A stretch of 64,000 bases of DNA from Pseudarthrobacter sp. W1I19 (lineage in GTDB: Bacteria; Actinomycetota; Actinomycetes; Actinomycetales; Micrococcaceae): assembly GCF_030817835.1 (NCBI RefSeq), contig NZ_JAUSZR010000001.1, positions 2,914,001 through 2,978,000 on the forward strand, in the 5' to 3' direction. The notes under the pieces were generated by a model. The model was not told the origin of the DNA, ran no database searches, and saw nothing but the letters and a program-made list of their open reading frames with translations. The number at the start of each line of letters is the position of its first letter. Position 1 is the first letter of the stretch. Both the position numbers and the translations under genes were made by a program. This document shows, piece after piece, positions 48,231-60,400 of the stretch.

Positions 48231-51200
48231 TTAGCGGTTGGGCATGTATTGCGGCGGGTTGCAGCCGAGGCTGCTGGTATCGCAGCGGATCCAGTTGCCG
48301 GCGGCCATGCCGGAGGTCAGGTGGTACCAGATGCCGCTGGGGTTGTTCGACGTCTTGTACCAGACCTGGTACCGGTCAGTCTGTGCGCCGGCGCCGGCAT
48401 CCAGCCACTTGCCTTCGCCGTTGCACTGCGACGGGTTCCCGGCAACATAGCTGTCCGTTCCCTTCCGGGGTTCGGTGCAGCTGCGGACCGGGCTCGCCGT
48501 GATGCTCCACGAGGTGGGCGGCGGAGGCGTCGGGTCCTTGCCACTGGTTGCGTTGGCAGAATCTTGCGCGCCGCACACCACCGAACACGCCCGTACCTTG
48601 AGATTCTTTGTGGAACTCCAGGCGTTTGCGTCCCGGTCATACCGCGTGTCCATCCCCACGCTCGTCCACGGGCCCCCCTCATAGCTGACTTCAAAACGTT
48701 GAATAGCACGTCCGTTGTTGGCCGGTGTGGTCCAAGTCCAGTGGACTTGCTGCGTGTTGGAACTTTGTCCCGTCAGCACTGGTGCGTTGGGCGGCCCGTA
48801 GGGGTTGCCGGTGCCGATGGCACTGGCATCGCCGGACACGTTGTTCTTGGTCGATGTAGCAATGATGGTGACGGTGATGTCCCGGCCGTTGGTCATGCCG
48901 CCGATCACCCCCCCGCCTGCAGTGATGGCGCCGCTCTTGCCGTCGGCGTTGTAGCTGTAGGCGATCTCACTTGCCGTGGAGCCGTTCCGCTGGGCCTCGG
49001 TCAGCGGCGTGAAGGTCACCTTCAGCTGGCCGCTGGTGCCGGTGGCCTCCACCGTCCCGCTGCTGACCTGGCCGGGCTTGCCTGCTGCCCGGATGGCAGC
49101 CGACTGGGGGCTGGTCCCGCTGGTTCCGGCCTTGTTGGTGGCGGAAACCGTGAACGTGTAGTTGGTTTCGGAGTTGTCCACCGTCACGTTCTGGGTGGTG
49201 CCGGCAACCTGCTGGCTGGACACCACTGCCCCGCCCCGGAGGGTGGTCAGGGTGTAGGCCGAGACGGCGTCACCATTGTTGTTGGGGGCAGCCCAGCTGA
49301 CCTTCAGCTGGCTTTGCGAACCCAGCGAACCCGCCTGTGCAGCGGTGGGCGCGGTCGGCGTCGCCGAGACGCCGGCCGGAACCTCGGCGGCGGAGTAAGG
49401 GCTCCACTCCGACGGTCCCTTGGCATCATTGCGCGCCAGGACGCGGACCTTGTAGGACACTCCGTTCTGCAGGCCTTTCCAGACGTAGCTGACGGCGGTC
49501 AGGTTCTGGATCTGGGCGTTCTGCCCGGGCGGCGGCGGTGAGATCTCCAGGTCGTAGGACTTCACCGGCGAACCCTTGCTGGCTGGGGCGGTCCAGTTGA
49601 CGGACAGCTCCTTGTCGCCAAACTTCAGCGACGGCGCCAGCGGGGTATCTGGTTTGACGTCCGGACGCACCTCCGCGGAGGCGGGCGACCGGTCAGACTC
49701 GCCGAACTCGTTGCTGGCCGTCACCTGGAAGTGGTACTTGGTGTTGTTGACCAGCCCGTTGAGGGTGCAGGTGTTGGCGGGGCAGTCCTGCTGGAACCCG
49801 CCCTCGCCGTACACCGTGTACTTGGTGATGGGTGAGCCGCGGTCCGCGGGCGCCGTCCAGTTCAGCAGCGCCGTCCGGTCCCCCACGCTCTGGGCCTGCG
49901 GAGTGGTGGGCGCCTGGGGCTTGTCCTTGACGGTGAGCCGGATGCGGGCCGTCGCCTGCCGGCTGGAATCCCCTGTCTTGTCGGCCACCGTGTAGGACAC
50001 CACCATGGTTCCGGTGAAGCCCGGTGCGGGAGTAACCGTCACCGAATCTCCGCTGACCTCCACGTTGCCGCTGCCGGTTTCCGTTGCGGCCGCGATGATC
50101 TTCAGGGCCGTCTCCGGGAAGGGGTTGGCGTCGTTGGCCAGGACGTTGACCGTCACGGCCTTTCCCGCGGCGGCGTTGGGTTCCAGGTCGTCGTTCGCTA
50201 CCGGTTTGGGCCGGTTCGAGGCGGTGACGGCCAGCTGGTATGTGGCCGTGGCTTCGAGCCCGCGGGGATCGCGGGCCTTGACCTGGACAGCGCCAGTGGT
50301 TCCGGTGCCGCTGGAATCCGCCGCGGAGACCTTCAGGGCCTTGCCGTCGATGCTGGCGTTGAAGCCGGCCGGTGATCCGCCCACCAGCTCGTACTTCATC
50401 TTTTCGACGTCGTCCCGGTCCGGATCCGAGGTCAGCTTGCCCAGGTCGGTGCTGGCGGAGTCCCCCTTCGGGACCTCCACCGTGGCGCCCAGGAGCTCGG
50501 GCGGGTTGTTTTTGTTGGGATCAGGCAGCACTTTGGTGCGGATGCTGAGCGTGGACTTCAGGCCGGCCGGATCGTCGGGGCCGGTGCCGTCTGTCACTTC
50601 GAAGGTCAGCGAACCCGGACCCACGTAGTCGGCGCCGGCCCTGTACTTGAGTCCGGTACCGTCCCCGGTCACGGGGTCGCCGCCGTCGGCGCCGATCAGT
50701 TTGATCCGGTCCGCCTGGGTCAGCCGCGGGGAACGGCCCTCGCGGACTTTCACCCACTCGTCCAGGGCTACGTCCACGGACTGGCCCGCGATGACCTCGA
50801 TGACTTCGTCCTTGGCCAGGGTGGGCACCTGCTGTCCCAGGCCCGGGACCCAGATGACCGCCGTCGATTGCTGGCCGTCCACGTCCTCCACGGTGTACGG
50901 GATCAGCTGCGGCTGCTCGGTAAGGTCCACCACCATGTTGCCCTCGGGGCCGGGCCGGGCGGTGGTGGCCTCGGTGCTGATTTTGAGGTTTTCGCCCACG
51001 CCGTCGGGGTCCTCGTCGTTTTTCAGGACGGGGACATCAACAGCGGTCTTTCCCAGGGTCTGGGCGGACGTCACCCTGTCGTCCCGGGCGATGGGCGCCT
51101 TGAGGGGTACCTCGTTGTCCACCACCACGCGGATGGCAGCCTGCGCCGAGGCATCCCGGTCATCGGCAATGGTGTAGCGGACGTTGACAGTACCGGCTTC

Positions 51201-54200
51201 GGCCGGCGCCAGCAGGATGATCCTGCCGCTGGCCTTGCTCACCGTGGCCTGAAGTGCCGGATCAGCTCCGATGCCGTCGGTCAGGATGCGGATGAGGTCG
51301 CCGTCCGGGTCGGTGTCATTTCCGGTGGCGTCGACGGCGATCTGGCGGCCCGGGCGTACCCTGACCTCGTCGTCCACGGGAGTGGGTTTCTGGTTGACCT
51401 CGCCGCGAGGTGCGACCCCAACCGTCACCGTGCCGCTGTTGACCGCACCCTGCCGGTCCACCACCTTGTAGCGGAACGTGTCGGTACCGGCACCGTCCCC
51501 GGCCGCCGTGAAGTCGATGAAGTTGCTGCCCACCGTGGCGGTACCCATGGCGGGGGTGCTGTCGATGCCGGTCAACTGGACCGAGTCGCCGTCGGGATCG
51601 ATGCCGTCCAGCGGGACGGGAATCCTGACAGTACCCGCAGCGACCACCCGTGCGGTCAGGTTCCGCGGCTGCGGACGCGAGTTCTCAGCGCCTTCCAGCG
51701 GCAGGATATGGATGGTCACGGCGGCGGCACTTTTTTGGCCCTGCGGGTCCACGGCATTGTAGATGGCCCGGACTGTCTTGGGCTGGCTGCCGGCGATAAA
51801 GCGGAGGGTGTTCTCCGAGACAAAGCTTTTCCCGTCCGCCGGGTCCACACCCTGCGGCAGGACCGGGTCCACCGTCAGTTCCTGGCCCTGCGGGTGGGTG
51901 TCGTTGTCGAGCACGGGGATAGTGACGACGTCGTTCACCCGGACATTCACTTCGTCCGGCTTGGGCTGGGGTGCTTCCACGACGGCGGGTGCCGGGACCG
52001 GGACCACCGAGACGCTGCCGGTGGCCGACTTCTTCCCGTTGGACATGGTGTATTCGAAGAGGATCGGGTCCTTCGTCCCCAGGACGTCCGTGATGCGCAG
52101 GACGCTGTGGTTGATCACGCTGACCGACGCAGTGGAATTCTCCGGGAGCTTCACGGACTGCAGCACCAGGACGCTGCCGGACGGATCGGAGTCGTTGGCC
52201 AGCGGGTCCAACAGCACGCTTCCGCCCGTCGGCATCAGCGCGACGTCGTGGACGGCCACGGGATTGCCGGTGTCGTCGCCGGATTCCACGTCCACCCGGA
52301 TGAGGCCCTGGCTGCTTTGCGGCCCGTTGCTGGCGATGTAGGTGAGGTAGACGGGCCCGGGGGTGGTGCTGCGGAAGGTAAACGTGCCGCCGTCGGTGAC
52401 CGGGCCGAGCTCTGCGGGGCCGTTGGCTTCCACCTGGGCCAGGCGCAGGGCACCCCCGTTGGGGTCGACGTCGTTCTTCAGCGGGGAGATGACCAGGTCC
52501 TGGCCTGTCACGGCCGTGACGTGGTCGGCGTTGACCACCGGTGCCAGGGCTCCCGGGGGCTGGACGTTGACCACCACTTTCCCGGTGACCGTGGCGCGGC
52601 CGTCCAAGATGGTCACCTCCACGTTCTTTTTCCCGGCGGTGGCGCCGGAGTCCTGGAACGTGAGCAGGCCGTCGCGGCGGACCTTGACCTGGTCCTGCTC
52701 GTTGTCTGCCTTGGCGTCAAGGAGTACCAGGTCGTCGCCGTCGGGGTCGATCCAGTCGGTGAGGATGTTCTGGCTGACGGTTTTGCCTTGTTCCACCAGC
52801 ATGGTGGTGTTGTCGCCGCGCTTGAACTGCGGCGGCTTGTTCTCGTCCGGAGCCACCACGCTGAGGGTCACCTGCCCGGCGGCGGAGAGGCCGCGGCCGT
52901 CAGAGGCGTTGTAGCTGAACGTCTCCGTCCCGGGTTTCGCGTCGGCCGGGACGGAGACCTGGAACGCGGTTCCGCCGTAAATGTCTTCGAGGGTGCCGGC
53001 CTTGGGGCCGGAGTCAGTCACAGCTGCGGTGAGAACATCGCCGTCGGGGTCCGAGTCATTGTCCAGGACGCTGAGGATGGTGGTTCGGCCCGGGCGGACG
53101 CCGACGGCGTCGGGCTTGGTTTCGGGCGGACGGTTGGGTTTGGTGCGGTCCGGCAGGACGTTGATGGTGTTGTTGTCCGCCGATTCCTGGTCCTGTTCGT
53201 CGGATTCGTTTTTGGGTGGAACAACGTCGTCCCAGTTGTTGACCAGCTGCATGTTCTGGTTGACCAGCCACACATTCCCGGAGTTCACATCGTTCAGGAC
53301 CACCAGGTCCCGGTTCACCCGGAAAACATACGACGGCGACGCACTCGCCTTGGGAACATCCACGTTCTTGTCATCCGCGTCGTTCGTGCAGTCACGGACG
53401 TACTTGTTCGCCCCCGACCACGCCGCATGCACACACCCGCCCAACTGCACCGGCGCCGCCGGCACACCCTCACCACCGAACGACACCGTCCTCGCCGTGC
53501 CACCGTCCAGCGGCTGCTTCAACAACGCCTTCGGCGTGGAGATTGCAACAAAGTCGCTGCCCGGACCGGTCTGCTGCAGTTTCGCATCCCGGGCATTGTC
53601 CAACTGCAGCCGCTTACCACCGGGAAGGAACAACTTCCCCGCCGCCGCATCCAGCACCACCGGCTTGTCCCCCACCACCGTGACCTGCAGATCCCCGGCG
53701 CCCTTCAACTCAGACCACGTCTCAGCATCCGAGGACACCACCGCACCGTTGACATCAACACCAGTCACCGTCACCACACCGGATTTCGGATCCGCCGAAT
53801 AAACCCGGTCATCGGCCCCCACCGCCGACACCGTACCCTCCGAACCCACCAGCACCGGCTCGGTGGCCTCCTCATCAAAACCATTCACCGTCGACGGCGA
53901 CACCGCCCACACCTTGCCCGACACAGCATCCGTCACCGAGATCACCTCGGAGCCGAAACTCACATCAGCAGCACCAGGCAACCGCTTATCCCCACCCAGG
54001 CGCATGTTCGCCGGCGACACCTGGTTCAACGTCGAACCAGACTCATCATCAACAAACACCTCCCCCGCATCCTGCAAAATATCGAACGTCGTCGACGCCG
54101 GCGTCACCGCCCCATCCAAAACACGCGACGGATAATTCAACCGCCCCACCGCATTCTTAGACTTCGACACCACCCACACGCCACCATCATTCAAATCCAC

Positions 54201-54332
54201 CTCAGTGGTCTTAAACCCCGGATACAACACAGCACCGGTCACCACCACAGCAACAGCAGCACCAAACGCCGTACCACCCACAAGCTTCTTATGGCGCGTT
54301 TTGAGCCCAAGCTTCCCCAGCAGACTTGTCAC
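48231..54332 (-). CDS. Giant Ig-like/FnIII surface protein 1
   Basis: A 2033-aa protein. A 16-residue cytoplasmic tail precedes a single TM helix (17-39), then a beta-propeller-like region (about 45-375). About ten cadherin/Ig-like repeats (about 395-1470) carry the recurring LDNDSDPDG-type motif every 90-100 residues. About five FnIII modules (1475-1925) and a C-terminal Cys-containing domain (about 1930-2033, ending CNPPQYMPNR) follow. It is probably anchored by the N-terminus and extends through the cell wall as a fibre. Residues about 17-369 are identical to giant protein 2. Start is GTG at 54330-54332; GAGGG lies about 12 nt ahead. Confidence 0.88.
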   Translation of the reverse strand: MTSLLGKLGLKTRHKKLVGGTAFGAAVAVVVTGAVLYPGFKTTEVDLNDGGVWVVSKSKNAVGRLNYPSRVLDGAVTPASTTFDILQDAGEVFVDDESGSTLNQVSPANMRLGGDKRLPGAADVSFGSEVISVTDAVSGKVWAVSPSTVNGFDEEATEPVLVGSEGTVSAVGADDRVYSADPKSGVVTVTGVDVNGAVVSSDAETWSELKGAGDLQVTVVGDKPVVLDAAAGKLFLPGGKRLQLDNARDAKLQQTGPGSDFVAISTPKALLKQPLDGGTARTVSFGGEGVPAAPVQLGGCVHAAWSGANKYVRDCTNDADDKNVDVPKASASPSYVFRVNRDLVVLNDVNSGNVWLVNQNMQLVNNWDDVVPPKNESDEQDQESADNNTINVLPDRTKPNRPPETKPDAVGVRPGRTTILSVLDNDSDPDGDVLTAAVTDSGPKAGTLEDIYGGTAFQVSVPADAKPGTETFSYNASDGRGLSAAGQVTLSVVAPDENKPPQFKRGDNTTMLVEQGKTVSQNILTDWIDPDGDDLVLLDAKADNEQDQVKVRRDGLLTFQDSGATAGKKNVEVTILDGRATVTGKVVVNVQPPGALAPVVNADHVTAVTGQDLVISPLKNDVDPNGGALRLAQVEANGPAELGPVTDGGTFTFRSTTPGPVYLTYIASNGPQSSQGLIRVDVESGDDTGNPVAVHDVALMPTGGSVLLDPLANDSDPSGSVLVLQSVKLPENSTASVSVINHSVLRITDVLGTKDPILFEYTMSNGKKSATGSVSVVPVPAPAVVEAPQPKPDEVNVRVNDVVTIPVLDNDTHPQGQELTVDPVLPQGVDPADGKSFVSENTLRFIAGSQPKTVRAIYNAVDPQGQKSAAAVTIHILPLEGAENSRPQPRNLTARVVAAGTVRIPVPLDGIDPDGDSVQLTGIDSTPAMGTATVGSNFIDFTAAGDGAGTDTFRYKVVDRQGAVNSGTVTVGVAPRGEVNQKPTPVDDEVRVRPGRQIAVDATGNDTDPDGDLIRILTDGIGADPALQATVSKASGRIILLAPAEAGTVNVRYTIADDRDASAQAAIRVVVDNEVPLKAPIARDDRVTSAQTLGKTAVDVPVLKNDEDPDGVGENLKISTEATTARPGPEGNMVVDLTEQPQLIPYTVEDVDGQQSTAVIWVPGLGQQVPTLAKDEVIEVIAGQSVDVALDEWVKVREGRSPRLTQADRIKLIGADGGDPVTGDGTGLKYRAGADYVGPGSLTFEVTDGTGPDDPAGLKSTLSIRTKVLPDPNKNNPPELLGATVEVPKGDSASTDLGKLTSDPDRDDVEKMKYELVGGSPAGFNASIDGKALKVSAADSSGTGTTGAVQVKARDPRGLEATATYQLAVTASNRPKPVANDDLEPNAAAGKAVTVNVLANDANPFPETALKIIAAATETGSGNVEVSGDSVTVTPAPGFTGTMVVSYTVADKTGDSSRQATARIRLTVKDKPQAPTTPQAQSVGDRTALLNWTAPADRGSPITKYTVYGEGGFQQDCPANTCTLNGLVNNTKYHFQVTASNEFGESDRSPASAEVRPDVKPDTPLAPSLKFGDKELSVNWTAPASKGSPVKSYDLEISPPPPGQNAQIQNLTAVSYVWKGLQNGVSYKVRVLARNDAKGPSEWSPYSAAEVPAGVSATPTAPTAAQAGSLGSQSQLKVSWAAPNNNGDAVSAYTLTTLRGGAVVSSQQVAGTTQNVTVDNSETNYTFTVSATNKAGTSGTSPQSAAIRAAGKPGQVSSGTVEATGTSGQLKVTFTPLTEAQRNGSTASEIAYSYNADGKSGAITAGGGVIGGMTNGRDITVTIIATSTKNNVSGDASAIGTGNPYGPPNAPVLTGQSSNTQQVHWTWTTPANNGRAIQRFEVSYEGGPWTSVGMDTRYDRDANAWSSTKNLKVRACSVVCGAQDSANATSGKDPTPPPPTSWSITASPVRSCTEPRKGTDSYVAGNPSQCNGEGKWLDAGAGAQTDRYQVWYKTSNNPSGIWYHLTSGMAAGNWIRCDTSSLGCNPPQYMPNR
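53225..54285 (-). repeat. Near-identical 1061-bp block, copy A
   Basis: This block and 59524-60584 (offset 6299) match over 1061 bp with four differences found by eye (at 53522, 53547, 53556 and 54140), all silent. It encodes the TM helix plus propeller-like region of the giant proteins. Sequences on both sides differ sharply, so the identity ends abruptly. Confidence 0.95.
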
Positions 54333-54443
54333 AGCGTTACGTTTCCCTCAGTTTGTGTGGCCGTACGGCAGCGCGTTCGCGTACTGGCATGAGACTCTCT
54401 TTTCCCCGGCGCAAGCCTACCCAACCCTTACAGGCCCCGCGAT

Positions 54444-54457
54444 GGGGAGCCCTCCCC
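54444..54457 (-). terminator. Short hairpin between the two giant genes
   Basis: GGGGAG-CC-CTCCCC, a 6-bp stem, lies 31 nt upstream of the second giant gene's stop on the plus-strand map, inside the 155-nt gap between the two genes. The stem is short and has no T-tail in the right place, so termination is doubtful; it could also be an RNA-processing site. Confidence 0.2.
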
Positions 54458-54487
54458 AGTTCCGGGCCCGCGCCCGGGCCATACCGG

Positions 54488-57400
54488 CTATGGCGTTGCT
54501 CCCGTCGGGAAGGTGCACAGCGGCACACCGCTTTGGGCCGGAGCACCGATCGAGGTGTGCGTGGAATTGATCCAGCGGGTCGCGTTCGGTGAGCCGCGCA
54601 TGATGTAGTACCACTGGCCGTCACCGCCGTAGGTGGTGCCGTGCGGCTTCCAGCACATAACTGTGAACGAGTCCATGTAGGACATCCACGGCCGGTCGTA
54701 GCCGCCCTTGCCGTCGCAGGTATGGGCCACCGGATCATAGGACGTAGGCCCGGGAAGATCGGTACAGCTGCGGTCCATTCCGGTATTCAGGCGTGTAGCC
54801 CAGCTGGTCTTCTGCGGGCCGGACTGTGCGGACGCCGAGGCCAGCGGCCCGCCGGTGCCACGCGAGTTGACGCCCTGGACCTCGATGGAGTGCCGCTCGC
54901 TGAAGCCGCCGGTGTTGATCGTGCGGCTTCCGGAGGCCGCCACCCGTTCCCAGCCGCCGCCGTCGATCCTGATCTGGGTGTAGGCGATGTCCCAACTGCT
55001 GGCGGGAGGTGAGGCCCAGCTCAATGTCAGGTTCTTCTGGTTTTCAGCGCCATCCGTCCCGGAAGCCGACGGCGTACCGGGCCAGCCATAGGGGTTCACG
55101 GTGGCCGGCGCACTGGCGTCAGAGCTGGGGGCAACGGCGGAATTGGCGACCACTGTGATGGCGGTGCTGGTGCCGTTCGTGAAGCCGCCCACGGTTTGGC
55201 CGGGCCTGATAGGCCCGGTCTGGCCCGTACTGGCGCGGTACGTGTAACTGACCTCGGCGTACGATGAACCGTTTCGTTCCGCTGCCGTCAATTCCCGGAA
55301 GTTGATGGTGACGGAACGGCCGGCGCCTCCGGTGTCTGCTTCGGTTGCCGACACGCCGGAGACCTGGGCGAGCTTGCCGGTGGCCCGGCGCGGAGCCGAC
55401 GCGGCGCTGACTGCGCCCTTGCCGGCTTTGTTCTCGGCCTGGACGGTAAAGGTGTACGAGGCTTCGGAGTTGTTGGCGGTGAAGTTGGCGGTCCGGACAG
55501 TGCCTGCCACCACCTGCGTCTGCGCCGCACCTCCGCCGCCGCTCATGGTGACGTAATAATTCCTGATGGCGTCGCCGTTGGTGTTCGGCTCGCTCCAATC
55601 AACCTTGAGCTGGTTGGACGTACCCACCGAAGATGCCACGGACGAGGTGGGCGCCGCCGGAGCAGCGGGGACGCCCGCCGGATTGTCCTCAGCGGAGTAC
55701 TGGCCCCAGTCGGACGGGCCGAGCTCGTTGACGGCCTGGGCGCGCACCTTGTAGCGCACACCGTTGGTCAGGCCCGGCCAGTTGTAACTGAGTCCCGTCA
55801 CGCCGTTCTTGACGGCGATCCCGGTGGCCGGCGGAGGGGAGATTTCCAGGTTGTAGGTCTTTACTGCGGAGCCCTCGGTTTTGGCCGGGGCCCAGTTGAT
55901 CTCCATGTTCTTGTCGCCGGCCTTGACCGTGGGGGCGTCCGGCGGTGACGGTTTTTCATCCGGCCGGATTTCGTTGGACACCGGCGAAGGATCGGATTCC
56001 CGGACTTCGTTGGTGGCCGTGACGGTGAAGACGTACTTCACGTCGTTGGTCAGCCCGGTCAGTGTGCAGGTGGTGGTGGGGCAGTCCTGGGTGAAGCCGT
56101 TGCCGGAGCGCACCGTGTACTTGGTGATGGCCGCGCCGTTGTCCGACGGCGGTGTCCACTTGAGCACGGCGGTCCGGCTCCGGACGTCCGTTGCCGTAGG
56201 CGCGGAAGGGGCGTCGGGCCGGTCGCGGACGGTGATGCGGATCCGGCCGTCGGTCTGCCGGGAAACGTCCTCCGTCTTGTCCATCACCGTGTAGCGCACC
56301 ACCATCACGCCTTTGGAACCATTGGCCGGGGTGACGGTGATGGAGTCCCCCGAGACGGCGGGCTGCCCGGCGGCGGAGCCGGTTTCCACGGTTGCGGACG
56401 TGATCCGCAATGGGGTCTCGGGGAACGGGTTGAAGTCATTCCCGAGCACATTGATGGTCTCGGAGCTGCCGGCGTTGGCTTTGTCCACCACGTCCTCGTT
56501 AGCCACCGGCAACGGCCGGTTCGATGCGACAACCGTTGCCGTCACCGTGGCACGGACCGGCTCGGACCGGCCGTCGGTGACCTTGAGCGGGATGCTTCCC
56601 TTCCAGCCGGCGTCCCTGGCCGATTCCGGGGTCACTTTGAGGGTTGTTTTGTCCACGCTGGCGGTGAAGCCCTCGGGCAAGGAACCATCGAGTTCGTACC
56701 TGAGCTTTTCCTGGTCGCCTGAGTCCACGTCCTTCGCAAGGTTTGCCAGCTCCAGGGTGGCGGATTCGCCCTTTGGCACGTCGAGGGTGGCACCGCTGAA
56801 GGTAGGCGCGTGGTTGGCGTTCGGATCCGGAATCACCTTGGTGATGATGCTGAGTGTGGACTTGAGGCCGGCGGGATCATCCGGTCCGGTACCGTCAGTC
56901 ACTTCGAAAGTGAGGGACCCCGGACCTACATAGTCCTTGAGGGCGGCGTAACGGAGGGCGCCGCCGTTCCCGGCCACCACGTCATCCGGCTCCGCACCCT
57001 GGACACGGACCTTGTCCACCTGGGTGATGAGGGGTGTGCGGCCGTCGCGGACCCGGACGTAGTCAGCCAGGTCAAGGGTGACCTCCTTGCCGGACATCAC
57101 CTCCACGACGTCGGTCCTGGCCAGGGTGGGGTGCTGTTCCCCCTGCCCGGGAACCCAGATGACCGCCGTCGCGGTTTGGCCGTCAACATCGGTGACCGTG
57201 TAGGGCACCAGCTGGTCCTCCGGCGCGAGCGTGACCTGCACCGTGCCGTCACCCGTTGCACGCGCATTGGGGTTGCCATCAGGGAGGCTGATCTTCAGCT
57301 CGGAGGCAACGCCGTCGGGATCGGAGTCGTTCTTCAGCACCGGAACATCCACCGCGGACTTGCCCAGCGTCTCCGCCTGGGTGACAACGTCATCCTTGGC

Positions 57401-60400
57401 GAGCGGAATCTTCAGTGCGGCTTCGGGGCTGACCCGGACCCGGATCACGGCGCCTGCCTGGGCTTTCTTGTCGTCCTGGATTTTGTAGCTGACGCTTTCG
57501 TTGCCTGCGGCGGCGGGCGCCGTGAGCAGTACTTTGCCGCCGTCGGCTGCTTCGACGGCAAGCTCGGGGCGGGCTTCGAAGCCGTTGGATACCAGGCTGA
57601 CCGGGTCACCGTCCGGGTCCGAATCGTTGGTGAGTGCGTCAACCGCGATTTTCCGGCCGGGACGGACATCCACGGCGTCGTCAATGGCGATGGGTTTCTG
57701 GTTGTTGGTCTCCTGCGGCGCGATGCCAACGATCACCGTGCCGGTGTTCTCTGCACCGATGCGGTCCCGGACGCGGTAGGTGAACGTGTCTGTCCCGGCG
57801 GCGTTGCCTGCAGCGGTGAATTCGAGGTATCCGTCCTTGACCACGGCCGTTCCCATCGCCGGCGCCTTATCCACGCCGGTCAGCTGGACGGAGTCGCCGT
57901 CGGTGTCCACGCCGTCCAACGGCACTGGGATGCGGACGGTCATGCCTGCCACAACGCGGGCTGTCAGGTTCCGGGGTTCGGGCCGGGTATTGAGTTGATC
58001 GTCCCGGGCCCGGATCCGGATGGTCACCTGCTGGGAGTCGGACTGCCCGGACTCGTTGGTGACCTTATAGATGGCGTACACCGTTTTGGGCAGGTCGCCG
58101 GCGATGAAACGCACTGATTGGCCGGAGGTGAAGATGCGGCCGTCCGCGGTGTCCGGTGTTTGCGCCAGCACCGGTTCCAGGGTGAGCTTGCCGCCGTTGG
58201 GGTCCGTGTCGTTGTCCAGCACCGGAATGGTGACCACGTCCCCGGCGCGGACGGTGGCTTCGTCCGGTTTGGCCTGCGGCGCCTGCAGCTTGGCGGGGGC
58301 GGGGACCACCAGTACGGAGATTTCGCCGGTGGCAGAGGACTTGCCGTTGGAGATTGTGTACTTCACGCTGAGCTGGCCATGGGCGCGGAGGTCGGTAATC
58401 CGCACCACCGAGTGGTCCAGGACCGCGACGCTCAGCGGCAGCCCGTCCGCGGCCGTCACCGACTGGACCACCAGTACACCGCCGGAGGGGTCGGAGTCGT
58501 TGCCCAAAACGTCCACCAGCACGCTGCCGCCGCTGGGCAGCAGGGCGGTGTCACGGACGGCCACCGGGGCGGCGTCGCCGCCGCCAGGCACGACGTCGAC
58601 GCGCACCAGCTGCTGGGCGCTGGCGGGTCCGTTGGTGACGAGGTAGGTGATGTAGTGGGCGCCCGGTGCGGTGGCGTTGAACGTGAACGTTTGCTGGTCG
58701 GCGCCCATAACGGCGGTGGAGTTGCCATCTGGTGTGATCTGGGCCAGCCGCAGGGCGCCGCCCTGTGGGTCCGAATCGTTCTTCAGCGGGGCGATCACCG
58801 TGTCCACCCCGGCAACAGCCACCACATGGTCCGCGTTGGCGATCGGCGGCAGTGCGCCGGCCGGTCGCACGTCCACGGTGACGTTGCCCTCCGCGGTGGA
58901 CCGTCCGTCCGAGACAGTGACGGTGACGGTTTTGCGCCCGGGGTCGGACCCGGAGTCCTGGAAGCTGAGCAAACCGTCGGGCCGGATCTTGACCTGGTCG
59001 CGCGGATCGCTGCTGGACGCGCCAACAACGAAAAGGTCGTCGCCGTCGGGATCGATCCAGTCGGGGAGGATGTTCTGGCTGACCACTTTGCCCGACTGCA
59101 CCACCAGTGTGCTGTTCCGGTTTGGTTTCTGCCGCGGCGCGGAGTTTTCCCCCGGCGGGATGATGTTCAGCGTGACGTCGGCGGAGCCGGAGAGGCCGCG
59201 GCCGTCGTCCACCGTGTACTTGAAAGCCTCGGTGCCGGTCTTGTCAGCGCCGATGCTGACCTGGAAACCGGTGGCGCCATAGATGGGTGAGAGCAGGCCG
59301 GACTGGAGCGGCTCAGGGGTCCGCACGGTGAGGATGTCGCCGTCGGGGTCCGAATCATTGTCCAGCACGGGGAGGATGGTGGTCTTCCCGGCGCGCACCC
59401 CGAAGGTGTCCGGCTTGGCCACGGGTGCGCTGTTGGGTTTGGTGCGGTCCGGCAGGACGGTCTGCTGCACTTCATCGGCGGAGTCCTTGTCGGCGTCGTC
59501 CGAGGTCTGCTGCGGCGGGATGACGTCGTCCCAGTTGTTGACCAGCTGCATGTTCTGGTTGACCAGCCACACATTCCCGGAGTTCACATCGTTCAGGACC
59601 ACCAGGTCCCGGTTCACCCGGAAAACATACGACGGCGACGCACTCGCCTTGGGAACATCCACGTTCTTGTCATCCGCGTCGTTCGTGCAGTCACGGACGT
59701 ACTTGTTCGCCCCCGACCACGCCGCATGCACACACCCGCCCAACTGCACCGGCGCCGCCGGCACACCCTCACCACCGAACGACACCGTCCTCGCCGTGCC
59801 ACCGTCCAGCGGCTGCTTCAGCAACGCCTTCGGCGTGGAGATTGCGACAAAGTCACTGCCCGGACCGGTCTGCTGCAGTTTCGCATCCCGGGCATTGTCC
59901 AACTGCAGCCGCTTACCACCGGGAAGGAACAACTTCCCCGCCGCCGCATCCAGCACCACCGGCTTGTCCCCCACCACCGTGACCTGCAGATCCCCGGCGC
60001 CCTTCAACTCAGACCACGTCTCAGCATCCGAGGACACCACCGCACCGTTGACATCAACACCAGTCACCGTCACCACACCGGATTTCGGATCCGCCGAATA
60101 AACCCGGTCATCGGCCCCCACCGCCGACACCGTACCCTCCGAACCCACCAGCACCGGCTCGGTGGCCTCCTCATCAAAACCATTCACCGTCGACGGCGAC
60201 ACCGCCCACACCTTGCCCGACACAGCATCCGTCACCGAGATCACCTCGGAGCCGAAACTCACATCAGCAGCACCAGGCAACCGCTTATCCCCACCCAGGC
60301 GCATGTTCGCCGGCGACACCTGGTTCAACGTCGAACCAGACTCATCATCAACAAACACCTCCCCCGCATCCTGCAAAATATCGAACGTCGTCGACGCCGG

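Noticed and set aside
50868..54392. A 1174-codon open frame on the plus strand opposite the first giant gene
   Set aside because: It is antisense to a clear Ig-repeat coding region, is rich in His, Arg and Gly with no domain, and arises from high-GC third-position bias.
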